Assembly (NCBI RefSeq): GCF_002906575.1
Contig: NZ_CP026309.1
Span: 3,720,001-3,784,000 of the forward strand
DNA: 64,000 nt
From: Salinigranum rubrum
GTDB taxonomy: Archaea > Halobacteriota > Halobacteria > Halobacteriales > Haloferacaceae
Reading direction: 5' to 3'
In this document: positions 1 through 7,830 of the stretch, one piece after another
Layout: every line of letters starts with the position of its first letter
Numbering within the stretch: position 1 is the stretch's first letter
The notes under the pieces: generated by a model
The model's database searches: none
The model's input: only the letters and a program-made list of their open reading frames with translations
Told to the model about the DNA's origin: nothing
Position numbers and translations under genes: made by a program

Positions 1-1246
1 CGACGACGACCTCCGCCGGTTCACCGAGGAGTTCCTCCGCTTCGAGACGACCGACAGAAACGAGAAGCCAGCCCAAGAGTGGCTCGAGTCCCGGTTCGAG
101 GAACTGGGCTTCGAGACCTTCCGCTGGGAGGCCGACGCCGACCGCCTCGCCGAACACCCGTCGTTTCCCGACGCGTCCGAACTCGTGACCGCCGAGCGGC
201 CGAGCGTCGCCGGCGTCCTCGAGTTCGGCGACCCCGACGCGGGGCCGACGCTCGTCCTCAACGGCCACGCCGACGTCGTCCCCGCCGACGAGGGGGTGTG
301 GACCTCGGAGCCGTTCGAGCCGACCTGGGACGAGGAGGGGGAGGAACTCACCGCCCGCGGCGTGGTCGACATGAAGACCGCGGTGGGGGTCTGTGCGTTC
401 GCCGCGCTGACCGCCCACGAGACGTTCGGCGACGGCGTGGACGGACGGGTCGTCGTCGAGTGCGTCGCCGGCGAGGAGGAGGGGGGCATCGGGGCGGCCG
501 CGGCCGCGCTCGACAACCCCTATCCGTTCGAGCGCGACGCGGCCATCGTGGCCGAACCGACGGACCTCTCGCCGGTGGTCGCCACGGAGGGCTGTCTGAT
601 GAAGCGGCTCGAACTGACCGGCCGGTCCGCACACGCCGCTCGCCGGTGGGAGGGCGTCGACGTGCTCGACAAGTTCGAGACGATTCGACACCGCTTCCTC
701 GACCTCGAATCGGAGCGGGGCGAGCGGGTCACCCATCCCCTCTACGCCGACTTCGACAACCCCTGGCCGCTCACCATCGGTGTCGTCGAGGCGGGGTCGT
801 GGGCCTCGACCGTCGCGGCCTCGCTCACCGCGGAGTGTCGCTTCGGCGTCGCGCCCGGCGAGTCGGTGGACGACGCCGAGGCGGAGTACGAACGAGCGCT
901 GCAGGAAGTCGTCGACGACGACCCGTGGCTCTCCGAACACCCCCCGACGTTCGACCGCTTCACCATCCAGTTCGAGCCCGCGGAGACCGACGTCGACGAA
1001 CCGGTCGTCGAGGCGGTGCAGGCCGCGATGAGAGCGCACGGCCGCACCGAGACCGACCCGCTGGGCGAGACGTACGGCGCGGACAACCGCCACTACGTCG
1101 CCGCCGGCATCCCCACCGTGGTCTTCGGACCGGGGAGGATAGAGCAAGCACACTTCCCCGACGAGACGCTCGTCTGGGAGGACGCGCTCGTCGCCGGCGA
1201 GGTGCTCGTCGACGCCGTGGAGGCGTTCCTCTCGGGCGACGCGTGA
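1..1246 (+). CDS. M20-family metallopeptidase/deacylase, 5' end outside window
   Basis: About 414 residues are readable, with an open frame running back to base 2, so the start lies upstream of the window. The protein belongs to the M20 group (acetylornithine deacetylase / succinyl-diaminopimelate desuccinylase / ArgE-DapE), zinc enzymes that cleave amide bonds of acylated amino acids or small peptides in the cytoplasm. Visible motifs are NGHADVVP (first metal His), ARGVVDMK (bridging Asp), AGEEEGGIG (catalytic Glu pair) and a C-terminal GPGRIEQAHFPDE carrying the last metal His. The lid/dimerisation domain sits between them. The substrate cannot be read from sequence. An argE or dapE assignment would need biosynthetic neighbours, and none are visible: the next gene is an unrelated oxidoreductase 269 nt away. 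Confidence 0.9.
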   Translation, partial: DDDLRRFTEEFLRFETTDRNEKPAQEWLESRFEELGFETFRWEADADRLAEHPSFPDASELVTAERPSVAGVLEFGDPDAGPTLVLNGHADVVPADEGVWTSEPFEPTWDEEGEELTARGVVDMKTAVGVCAFAALTAHETFGDGVDGRVVVECVAGEEEGGIGAAAAALDNPYPFERDAAIVAEPTDLSPVVATEGCLMKRLELTGRSAHAARRWEGVDVLDKFETIRHRFLDLESERGERVTHPLYADFDNPWPLTIGVVEAGSWASTVAASLTAECRFGVAPGESVDDAEAEYERALQEVVDDDPWLSEHPPTFDRFTIQFEPAETDVDEPVVEAVQAAMRAHGRTETDPLGETYGADNRHYVAAGIPTVVFGPGRIEQAHFPDETLVWEDALVAGEVLVDAVEAFLSGDA

Positions 1247-1515
1247 GGGCGCGGGACGGCGAAGACGCGACGAACGGCGACGAGAGTGATTCTTACTAGC
1301 ACCTTCGACCCGAAACGAGGGTGGTCGCGGACGGCACGGCGCCGAAACGGTCCCACGATTTCCGCGGACGGTCAGTCAGTCTCTCGACACGTGTAAACCA
1401 TCCTATACGTCTGAACGGCGGCGAACCGGAACTGCGGGGGTGAAACCTAATCCGGTTACGTTGGCGTGAGAACATCTAATCAGACAGCGACCCAATATAA
1501 TCCCGAGTATTAACT

Positions 1516-3453
1516 ATGACAGAACTAGGTGGATTCCAAGACCGCGTGGCACGCGTCGACCTCTCGTCCGGCGAGGTGGCGTACGAGAGCGTCGACGACG
1601 AGGACGCGAAGAAGTACATCGGCGCCCGCGGACTGGGCGTGAAGTACGTGTTCGACCAGGGGCCCGACGTGGACCCGATGAGCGAGGAGAACCTCCTCGC
1701 GTTCATGAACGGCCCGCTCACGGGGACACAGGTGACGATGAGCGGCCGCATCGCCGTCTGTACCAAATCCCCGCTGACGGGCACCGTGACCGACTCTCAC
1801 CACGGCGGGTGGTCGGGGGCCCGACTCAAGTGGGCGGGCTTCGACGGCCTCCTCTTCGAGGGGAAGTCCGAAGAGCCGGTCTACGCCGTCGTCGAAGACG
1901 GCGAGGTCGAACTCAGGGACGCGAGCCACCTGTGGGGTAAGGGCGTCCACGAGACGAAGGAAGTCGTCGAGGAGGAGATGGACGGCTCGTACGGGAAGAA
2001 CCTCTCCATCATGGCCATCGGTCAGGGTGGCGAGAACCTCGTCCGCTACGCGTGTATCGTCAACGAGGACGACCGGGCGTCAGGGAGGGGCGGCACCGGC
2101 TGCGTGATGGGCTCGAAGAACCTGAAGGCCGTCGTCGTCAAGTCCGGGACGAAGATGCCCAAACCCAAGGACTCCGAGACGTTCAAGAAGGGGTACCAGC
2201 AGGCGATGGAGGTCATCCGCGAGTCGGACGTCACCGCCCCCAACGAGGGCGGTCTCTCCCTCTACGGGACGAACGTCCTGATGAACATCACCGAGGAGAT
2301 GGACGGCCTCCCGACGCGCAACGGGAAGTACACCTCGACGCACTCGTACCGGGACGCCGACGAGAGCGTCGACATCGACGCCGAGCGCATCTCCGGCGAG
2401 AACGTCCGCGAGAACATTCTGGTGGATGAACCGACGTGTCACTCCTGCCCGGTCGCCTGCAAGAAGGAAGTCGAGGTGAGCGTGATGCACAAGGGCGAGG
2501 AGATGAACGTCCGCACGGAGTCGTACGAGTACGAGTCCGCCTTCGCGCTCGGTCCGAACTCCGGACACACCGACCGCGACCGCATCGCGCTCATGATCCA
2601 GCGCTGTAACGACGTCGGCGTCGACACCATCGAAGTCGGCAACATGATGGCGATGGGCATGGAGATGAGCGAGGAAGGGAAACTCGACGACCTCGGCGAG
2701 ACGCTCGACTGGGGCGACGCCGAGGAGATGGTCGACCTCATCGACCGCATCGCCACCCGCGAGGGGCCGCTCGGCGACCTGCTCGCCGACGGCGCGCGAC
2801 TCGTCGCCGAGGAGATGGACGCCCAGTCGAACCGCCTCGACGTCAAGGGCCAGACCATCCCGGCGTACGACCCCCGCTGCATGAAGGGGATGGGCATCGC
2901 CTACGCCACCTCGAACAGAGGCGCCTGCCACCTCCGCGGCTACACGCCCGCGGCGGAGATTCTCGGCATCCCGGAGAAGGTCGACCCCTACGCGTGGGAG
3001 GGCAAGGGCGAACTCACCGCGACGTTCCAGGACCTCCACGCCATCTCGGACTCGTTCGACATCTGCAAGTTCAACGCGTTCGCGGAGGGCGTCGAGGAGT
3101 ACGTCCTCCAGTACAACGGCATGACCGGCCTCGACGTCACCGAAGACGACCTCATGCAAGCGGGAGAACGCATCTACACCCTCGAACGCTACTACAACAA
3201 CCTCGCCGGCTTCGAGGGCGCGGACGACTCGCTCCCCGGACGGTTCGTCGAGGGCGACGAGGCGGTGCCCGGTCAGGGCGCTTCCGAGGGCGAACTCTGC
3301 GAACTCGACGAGATGAAAGAGGAGTACTACGCCCACCGCGGCTGGGTCGACGGCGTGGTGCCCGACGAGAGACTCGACGACCTCGGCATCGACGTGGGTC
3401 CCGGCACCGGCGTCTCCACCGGCAGCGGTGCCGGCACGCCCGCCGACGACTGA
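1516..3453 (+). CDS. Aldehyde:ferredoxin oxidoreductase (AOR family, W/Mo-pterin)
   Basis: This 645-residue protein has the usual AOR length and order: an N-terminal cofactor-binding beta domain (about 1-210, with RIAVCTKSPLTGTV and HHGGWSGARLKWAGFDGL) followed by two helical domains. The Fe-S cluster ligands appear in CHSCPVACKKEV near residue 310 and in the late DICKFNAF near residue 520. The family oxidises aldehydes to acids with ferredoxin as acceptor, using a tungsto- or molybdo-bispterin. The ATG at 1516 directly begins the conserved start and an AT-rich element (about 1493-1500) precedes it. No MoaD-like or ferredoxin gene is adjacent, so it looks monocistronic. Substrate and metal are not determinable from sequence. 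Confidence 0.92.
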   Translation: MTELGGFQDRVARVDLSSGEVAYESVDDEDAKKYIGARGLGVKYVFDQGPDVDPMSEENLLAFMNGPLTGTQVTMSGRIAVCTKSPLTGTVTDSHHGGWSGARLKWAGFDGLLFEGKSEEPVYAVVEDGEVELRDASHLWGKGVHETKEVVEEEMDGSYGKNLSIMAIGQGGENLVRYACIVNEDDRASGRGGTGCVMGSKNLKAVVVKSGTKMPKPKDSETFKKGYQQAMEVIRESDVTAPNEGGLSLYGTNVLMNITEEMDGLPTRNGKYTSTHSYRDADESVDIDAERISGENVRENILVDEPTCHSCPVACKKEVEVSVMHKGEEMNVRTESYEYESAFALGPNSGHTDRDRIALMIQRCNDVGVDTIEVGNMMAMGMEMSEEGKLDDLGETLDWGDAEEMVDLIDRIATREGPLGDLLADGARLVAEEMDAQSNRLDVKGQTIPAYDPRCMKGMGIAYATSNRGACHLRGYTPAAEILGIPEKVDPYAWEGKGELTATFQDLHAISDSFDICKFNAFAEGVEEYVLQYNGMTGLDVTEDDLMQAGERIYTLERYYNNLAGFEGADDSLPGRFVEGDEAVPGQGASEGELCELDEMKEEYYAHRGWVDGVVPDERLDDLGIDVGPGTGVSTGSGAGTPADD

Positions 3454-3480
3454 GCAGGCTCAACCGACTCGACTCACTGC

Positions 3481-3486
3481 ATTTTT
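3481..3486 (+). terminator. Oligo-T terminator after AOR gene
   Basis: A run of six T lies 28 nt after the AOR stop codon in otherwise GC-rich DNA. Archaeal intrinsic termination uses T-tracts without needing a hairpin, so this is a plausible terminator. Confidence 0.45.
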
Positions 3487-3718
3487 TCGACTGTCACCGC
3501 CCAGCCGTGGCTCTGCGACGGTGCCCCCTTCGGATGGTCGTCGACCGACAGGACTGGTCCGATGAATACAGAGGATGTATCAGCAGACCGACGTCTTTTG
3601 CTTCGTACTGGGCGAGTTGAACGAACCGATTAGAAGAGCGTGCTAATCGATCGGAAGCGTGTTTCAGGAGTAGGAGCCAGTCCGAGTGATTATACGCAGC
3701 GAGCGAAACTATCCCACA

Positions 3719-4486
3719 ATGCGCGAGGTCGTTTTCACCGTCGAGTACGAGCGAGGGACCGACCCATTGATGGATGCTTTCATCGAGTATCCCGATTTGT
3801 ACGCGCGATCGATGCAGGTGCAAGCGACCAGCGAGGCAGTGTGGGGCGTCGAGAAGATCGTCGGCCCACCGTCCGTCCTCGACGAGTACGACAGGCGTCT
3901 CAAACAGGCTGCCCGGGATTCGAGTTTGGTCGGGACCTGCGGCACACCGGTTACCGAGTACCAGTACGAGATTCTCTCGTCGAACCCGGAGTCACGGAAG
4001 ATCTACTCGCTCCAGCGAGAAGGCGACGGCCCACGGTCGATCCCAATTGCCGCCGCGAACCACCTCGGTGAAGGAGTGATAATGCGGTCGGAACGCCACG
4101 ACGACCAGTTCCGCTGGCACCTCCTCACCGACAGCTTGCTCGGAGCCTTACACGACGACATTCGAGCGAATCTCCGCGACGGGCTTTCGCTGACGGTTGA
4201 ACGACTCGGCGAACCTCCCTGCCTGCTCGAAGACGGACGGACACAGCACGACCTTACGGCGGAGCAGAAGGCAGCACTGGAAGCCGCACTCACCCACGGC
4301 TACTACGAAGAACCCCGAGAGGCCTCGGTTAGCGAGATCGCCGAAGAAATCGGCGTGCCGAGGTCCACGCTTCAGTACCGACTGAACCGGGCTGAGGCGT
4401 GGCTTGCCGAACAGTTCGCCGCCGATTCGATGACCGTCAACACCGACACGTCCCTCGACCTCGGAGACGTCGAATTTATCCAGTAG
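3719..4486 (+). CDS. Bat-like helix-turn-helix transcriptional regulator (HTH_10)
   Basis: This is a 255-residue protein of the bacterio-opsin-activator type. The N-terminal two thirds form a small-molecule or protein-interaction domain typical of short Bat-like regulators. The C-terminal 60 residues contain the HTH_10 pattern HGYYEEPREASVSEIAEEIG followed by RSTLQYRLNRAE. I chose the ATG at 3719 (start MREVVFTVEYERG) over an in-frame GTG-like start at 3686, because the family normally begins with this strand-rich sequence. The gene lies 79 nt before a metallo-hydrolase gene on the same strand, which it may regulate. Third-position GC is visibly lower here than in neighbouring genes, suggesting a different history. 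The ligand is unknown. Confidence 0.8.
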   Translation: MREVVFTVEYERGTDPLMDAFIEYPDLYARSMQVQATSEAVWGVEKIVGPPSVLDEYDRRLKQAARDSSLVGTCGTPVTEYQYEILSSNPESRKIYSLQREGDGPRSIPIAAANHLGEGVIMRSERHDDQFRWHLLTDSLLGALHDDIRANLRDGLSLTVERLGEPPCLLEDGRTQHDLTAEQKAALEAALTHGYYEEPREASVSEIAEEIGVPRSTLQYRLNRAEAWLAEQFAADSMTVNTDTSLDLGDVEFIQ

Positions 4487-4565
4487 TTGCCACCGTACTC
4501 GAATCGATGGAGTTGGAATATTTCAAAAGAAGTCGTAACCGATCAACTCCCCAAGCAAGGGGTGT

Positions 4566-5327
4566 ATGACAAGCGACTCTGAGATTAGCGTACAACTCGT
4601 ACGAAACGCGACGGTGCTTGCGACGGTCGATGACACCACGTTCCTCGTTGATCCACTGTTCACGCCGCAGGGCGAGATGCCGACGGTGACGGACAGCCCG
4701 GGGGTGCCTGAGTTCCTTACGACGGCGAATCAGAAGCGAAATCCGTTGGTGTCGCTGCCGGACGTCGATTTCGACTACGACGCCGTGATCGTCACGCACC
4801 GCCACCCCGATCACTGGGACGAGGCAGCCAGAGAGAAACTCGACGCGGACGTGCCGCTGTTCTGCCAACCTGAGGAAGCAGACGCGTTCAGTGACGAAGG
4901 ATTCTCCGACGTGCGACCCGTTGAGGATAAGACATCGTTCGACGGAGTGACGATTCACCGGACGCCGGGCCAGCACGGCCACGGCGAACTCGCCGAGGGA
5001 ATGGCCCCAGTCTCCGGGTTCGTCTTCGAGGGCGAGAAAACGCTGTACATCGCCGGGGACACTATCTGGTACGACCCGGTGGAAGCAACGCTCGACCGGT
5101 TCGAGCCTGATATGGTCGTTCTCAACGGTGGGGCGGCACAGTTCGACCAGGGCGAACCAATCACGATGGGCGTCAAGGACATCACGGCTGTCCGAGAGAC
5201 CACGGATGCGACCGTGGCGGTCGTCCATATGGAGGCCATCAATCACTGTCTGCTCTCCCGTGAGGAACTGCGAACGGAGACGGAGGGCGTCCTCGTCCCC
5301 GAGGACGGCGATCAGATCTCTCTGTAA
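4566..5327 (+). CDS. Metallo-beta-lactamase-fold hydrolase (UlaG-like)
   Basis: This 253-residue MBL-fold enzyme has the metal-binding signature THRHPDHW near residue 78, a second histidine cluster PGQHGHG near 136, AGDT near 160, and a late VVHMEAINHC histidine. The pattern resembles UlaG-like L-ascorbate-6-phosphate lactonase and related 'Zn-dependent hydrolases of the MBL fold'. Substrate is not predictable; lactone or phosphodiester hydrolysis is typical of relatives. It lies downstream of the Bat-like regulator with the same slightly AT-richer composition, so the two may have moved together. It starts at ATG with the AT-rich string ggaatatttc about 45 nt upstream as a possible promoter. 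Confidence 0.82.
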   Translation: MTSDSEISVQLVRNATVLATVDDTTFLVDPLFTPQGEMPTVTDSPGVPEFLTTANQKRNPLVSLPDVDFDYDAVIVTHRHPDHWDEAAREKLDADVPLFCQPEEADAFSDEGFSDVRPVEDKTSFDGVTIHRTPGQHGHGELAEGMAPVSGFVFEGEKTLYIAGDTIWYDPVEATLDRFEPDMVVLNGGAAQFDQGEPITMGVKDITAVRETTDATVAVVHMEAINHCLLSREELRTETEGVLVPEDGDQISL

Positions 5328-5490
5328 CAGTATTTCCACAGAACACTAACTGTACCGAACGATAGGTAGACCACCTGTACTGAGTGATTTGGTTTAATGA
5401 TCGCAGGGCTTCAAGCCTCTGACCGAGACGCGCCCTGTATTCGGCACGACTTCAAAAACGATCAGAGATCGAGGAGTTCGCCGAGAGACG

Positions 5491-5955
5491 CTACTTGTAG
5501 TCGCGCTGCGGCACGTCTTCGACCTCGCCGCCCTGCTCCTGCCAGGCGGTGAAGCCGCCCTCCAGGTGGGCGACGTCGCCGTAGCCCATCTCCCGGAGGA
5601 CCTTCGCGACCAGCGCCGACCGGCCGGCCTCGTTGCAGTAGGCGACGTACCGCTTCGAGGGGTGGAAGAAGGGTTTGTAGTACTCCGTCGAGGGGTCGGC
5701 CCACCACTCGACCATCCCTCGCGGGGTGTGTTTCGCGCCCGGGATTCCCCCTTCGATCCACGCCTCGCGGATGTCGCGGACGTCGAGGACGACGAGGTTT
5801 TCGTCCCCGTCTCCCTGCGCGGCCAACTCCGCCCGGAGTTCCTCGACCGTCACCGTCTCGATATCCGCGTCCGCCTCGGCGGCCATGTCCCACGCCTTCC
5901 GGTCGACCGCGAAGTCCGCCGCGGCGTCTCCGTCGTTCGTCTCTCCGTCGCTCAT
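5491..5955 (-). CDS. Single-domain rhodanese-like sulfurtransferase
   Basis: This 154-residue protein has a roughly 30-residue acidic N-terminal extension and then one rhodanese domain. LVVLDVRDIREAWIEGGIPG marks the N-terminal half, and YCNEAGRSA contains the catalytic cysteine (Cys107 from this start) that carries persulfide sulfur. Rhodaneses move sulfane sulfur between thiosulfate or other donors and cellular acceptors. I chose the ATG at 5955; a longer reading frame upstream runs into the repeat element and has low-quality coding sequence. It is about 27 kb from the main sulfur cluster and has none of that cluster's palindromes upstream. Confidence 0.88.
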   Translation of the reverse strand: MSDGETNDGDAAADFAVDRKAWDMAAEADADIETVTVEELRAELAAQGDGDENLVVLDVRDIREAWIEGGIPGAKHTPRGMVEWWADPSTEYYKPFFHPSKRYVAYCNEAGRSALVAKVLREMGYGDVAHLEGGFTAWQEQGGEVEDVPQRDYK

Positions 5956-6295
5956 ACGAGAGCGAGCGGGCGCGACCGCTATAACGGTGTGGGCTACGGT
6001 GGCATCGGGGAGACAACGTGTCGTTATCGATCCAGTCGCGGCGAGTCCGAACACGACCGCACGTCACACGGGCGCGGTGAGGAGCCTCGTGCCTCCCCAC
6101 CCGGTCGCTCGTGGACGGAGCCACGAGCGAACCCTCGCGCGAGTCGCTCACGTTCGTTCGTCTGCGGGACTGGCGAGACCTGCGGTCTCGCTGCGCCACG
6201 CTCGGGTCCCTCGCGAGACCGACCCGTGAGTCGCCCGCATGGCCAGCGGGACGCGACGCGTCCCGCCCGGCTCCCGCGCGCCGACCGCAACAGTA
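5956..6295. other. 340-nt intergenic region filled by GC-rich repeat
   Basis: No credible gene is present between the rhodanese start (5955) and the end of the DoxX-like gene (6296). Open frames exist on both strands but are Arg/Ser/Pro-rich and change composition abruptly. Most of the interval is the repeat element described at 6055-6290. The rhodanese promoter should lie within 5956-6000. Confidence 0.6.
6055..6290 (+). repeat. Intergenic GC-rich repeat element, copy A
   Basis: This stretch shares long near-identical blocks with 50918-51060 and, inverted, with 51137-51245. Shared blocks include CACACGGGCGCGGTGAGG (6065-6082), CCTCCCCACCCGGT (about 6092-6105) and a perfect 8-bp stem GCGAGACC-TGC-GGTCTCGC (6173-6191). 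It contains numerous short inverted repeats. It ends at the sequence AACAGTATCA, in which the last TCA is the complement of the DoxX-like gene's stop; the same AACAGTATCA occurs at the end of the TauE gene near 51396. Spurious open frames across it are an artefact of GC richness. Confidence 0.75.
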
Positions 6296-6715
6296 TCACC
6301 CCTCCGCCCGACCCGCCGCGCGAAGCGTGACGCTCGCCGCGAGCGCAGCGAGGCCGACGTCGCGTATCAAGACGTCGACGAACGCCCCGTTCGTGAGCAG
6401 GGCGGCGACGGCGAGGTAGACGACGGTCACGGAGAGGGAGACGGTTACGAACGCGGCCGCGAAGGTGGTGTAGCGGTCCGAGATGAGCGCGAGCGCGAAC
6501 GGGGGTTCGAGCACGCCGTTGACGAGCATGAACTCGACCGGTGAGACGAGGACGAGGCGGTCGAACGGCGGAACGAGATACACCGCCCACGCCTCGGGTG
6601 CGAGCAGTTTGTGGACGCCCGCGAGGAGGATGACGACGCCGAGGCCGACCCGAGAGAGCGGGTCGACGAGGTGGTCGGCGCGAGCGAGGCGACGGACGGC
6701 AGTCTCGCGGTCCAT
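6296..6715 (-). CDS. DoxX/MauE-like small integral membrane protein
   Basis: This 139-residue protein has four predicted transmembrane helices: VGLGVVILLAGVHKLL, a segment around LVLVSPVEFMLVNGVL, one around FAAAFVTVSLSVTVVYLAV, and a last one ending VGLAALAASVTLRA. The arrangement, with a charged helix before the first membrane segment, is that of DoxX/SURF4-type membrane proteins, whose biochemical roles are largely unproven (some couple to thiol or quinone redox enzymes). The ATG at 6715 is preceded by non-coding-like sequence. The next gene upstream ends 58 nt away on the same strand. Confidence 0.7.
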   Translation of the reverse strand: MDRETAVRRLARADHLVDPLSRVGLGVVILLAGVHKLLAPEAWAVYLVPPFDRLVLVSPVEFMLVNGVLEPPFALALISDRYTTFAAAFVTVSLSVTVVYLAVAALLTNGAFVDVLIRDVGLAALAASVTLRAAGRAEG

Positions 6716-6773
6716 GGTGAGGGTTGGAGTGCGGAGAGAAAAACGGCGGGGCGCGGTGGAGCAGGGTGGAGAG

Positions 6774-7721
6774 TCACTCCGCCGAAACGGCCGCCTCGAT
6801 GGCGTGGGGGACGTCCACGTCGGCGTCGACGCCGGCGTCGGCGAGGAGCGCGTCGACGACGGTGACACCGACTCGGAAGGCGTTCTCGGCGGCCAGTGCG
6901 AGGCCGACTTCGTCGGACGCGAGGCTCTCGAAGGCATCCCGGCCGGGTGCGGGCCGGTCGAAGTTCGAGGCGGCGCGGACGCTGAGGTAGCGGTCGAGGT
7001 GACCGAACCGTTCCAGGGCGAGCGCCGTCGCGAACCCCTCCATCTCGGTCGTGCGGTACGGCGAGATGCCGAACTCCGCACAGGCGCGGTCGGCCCACGC
7101 GGCGTTCTCGGCGCCGTGCCAGAACTCCGAGCCGCTGACGGAGCTCCCGACCGCGACGAACGGGTCGCCGCGGGCGACCACGTCCGGGTAGTCCGCGCGG
7201 AGGCGGGCCGCCGCGGCCGAGTCGGCGAGCGGGACGCGGGCGGCCACCGCCCGCGCCGTCTCGACCAGCGTCGGGTCGAACCGCTTGCAGAGTTCGTTGC
7301 GCTCCTTGAACGGGAACGTCGACAGTACCGTCCCCTCCCCGGTGTCCAGACGGTACTTCTGGTCCCAGTCGACGACGGCGTCCGCGAGGAACACCGCGCC
7401 GATGGTGCTGCGGGACGGCGGCGCCCCGGCGACCCCGACGGTCAGGAAGACCGTCTCGGAGCAGTCGAGGGTCGGGCAGGCGAGCAACGCCGCGACGCTC
7501 GTCGCGGCCTCGACGTGGCCGACCCCGGTCACACAGAGCGCGACGTCGGTCGCGGTGTCGTACCGGAGCGGCTCGCGGAGCCCTCTCACGTCGATGGGGG
7601 TGTCGAACGCGAACGTCCGTTCCCACCACGTCGTCTCGTCGACCGCCGGACCGGGCCGGCGGAACGCGGCGAAGACGACGACCCGTGGGCGACGGACCGG
7701 CGAGGGATCACGGCCTGCCAT
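6774..7721 (-). CDS. Purine nucleoside permease (NUP) family protein
   Basis: This 315-residue protein matches the NUP family (Pfam NUP), which has a nucleoside-phosphorylase-like fold. Recognisable parts are VVVFAAFRRPG at the N terminus, LCVTGVGHVEAATSVAALL (phosphorylase-like glycine turn), VAVGSSVSGSEFWHG, TTEMEGFATALAL and LSVRAASNFDRP. The name comes from a Candida albicans nucleoside uptake protein, but the sequence has no clear membrane helices, so a soluble nucleosidase/phosphorylase-like role is at least as likely. I chose the ATG at 7721 (MAGRDPSP) over a possible start seven codons upstream. No purine pathway genes are adjacent. Confidence 0.75.
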   Translation of the reverse strand: MAGRDPSPVRRPRVVVFAAFRRPGPAVDETTWWERTFAFDTPIDVRGLREPLRYDTATDVALCVTGVGHVEAATSVAALLACPTLDCSETVFLTVGVAGAPPSRSTIGAVFLADAVVDWDQKYRLDTGEGTVLSTFPFKERNELCKRFDPTLVETARAVAARVPLADSAAAARLRADYPDVVARGDPFVAVGSSVSGSEFWHGAENAAWADRACAEFGISPYRTTEMEGFATALALERFGHLDRYLSVRAASNFDRPAPGRDAFESLASDEVGLALAAENAFRVGVTVVDALLADAGVDADVDVPHAIEAAVSAE

Positions 7722-7830
7722 ACACTCACTTGGGTGCGACAATCAGATAGTTACGAACGTCCGAACCGCCCGTGTGCCGACCCGTACGGGGTGGTAGGCG
7801 AGGCCTACCGTCGGTCTCCCGGTCGTCTCG

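Noticed and set aside
2080-3336. Long minus-strand frame (418 codons) inside the AOR gene
   Set aside because: High-GC codon bias keeps the antisense frame open. The plus strand has full AOR motifs, and the antisense protein is a Val/Leu/Asp/Arg repeat with no fold signature.
6030-6300. Protein-coding genes in the repeat element (frames of 100-250 codons on both strands)
   Set aside because: The same sequence recurs in another intergenic location with indels that would break the frames, so the frames are incidental.
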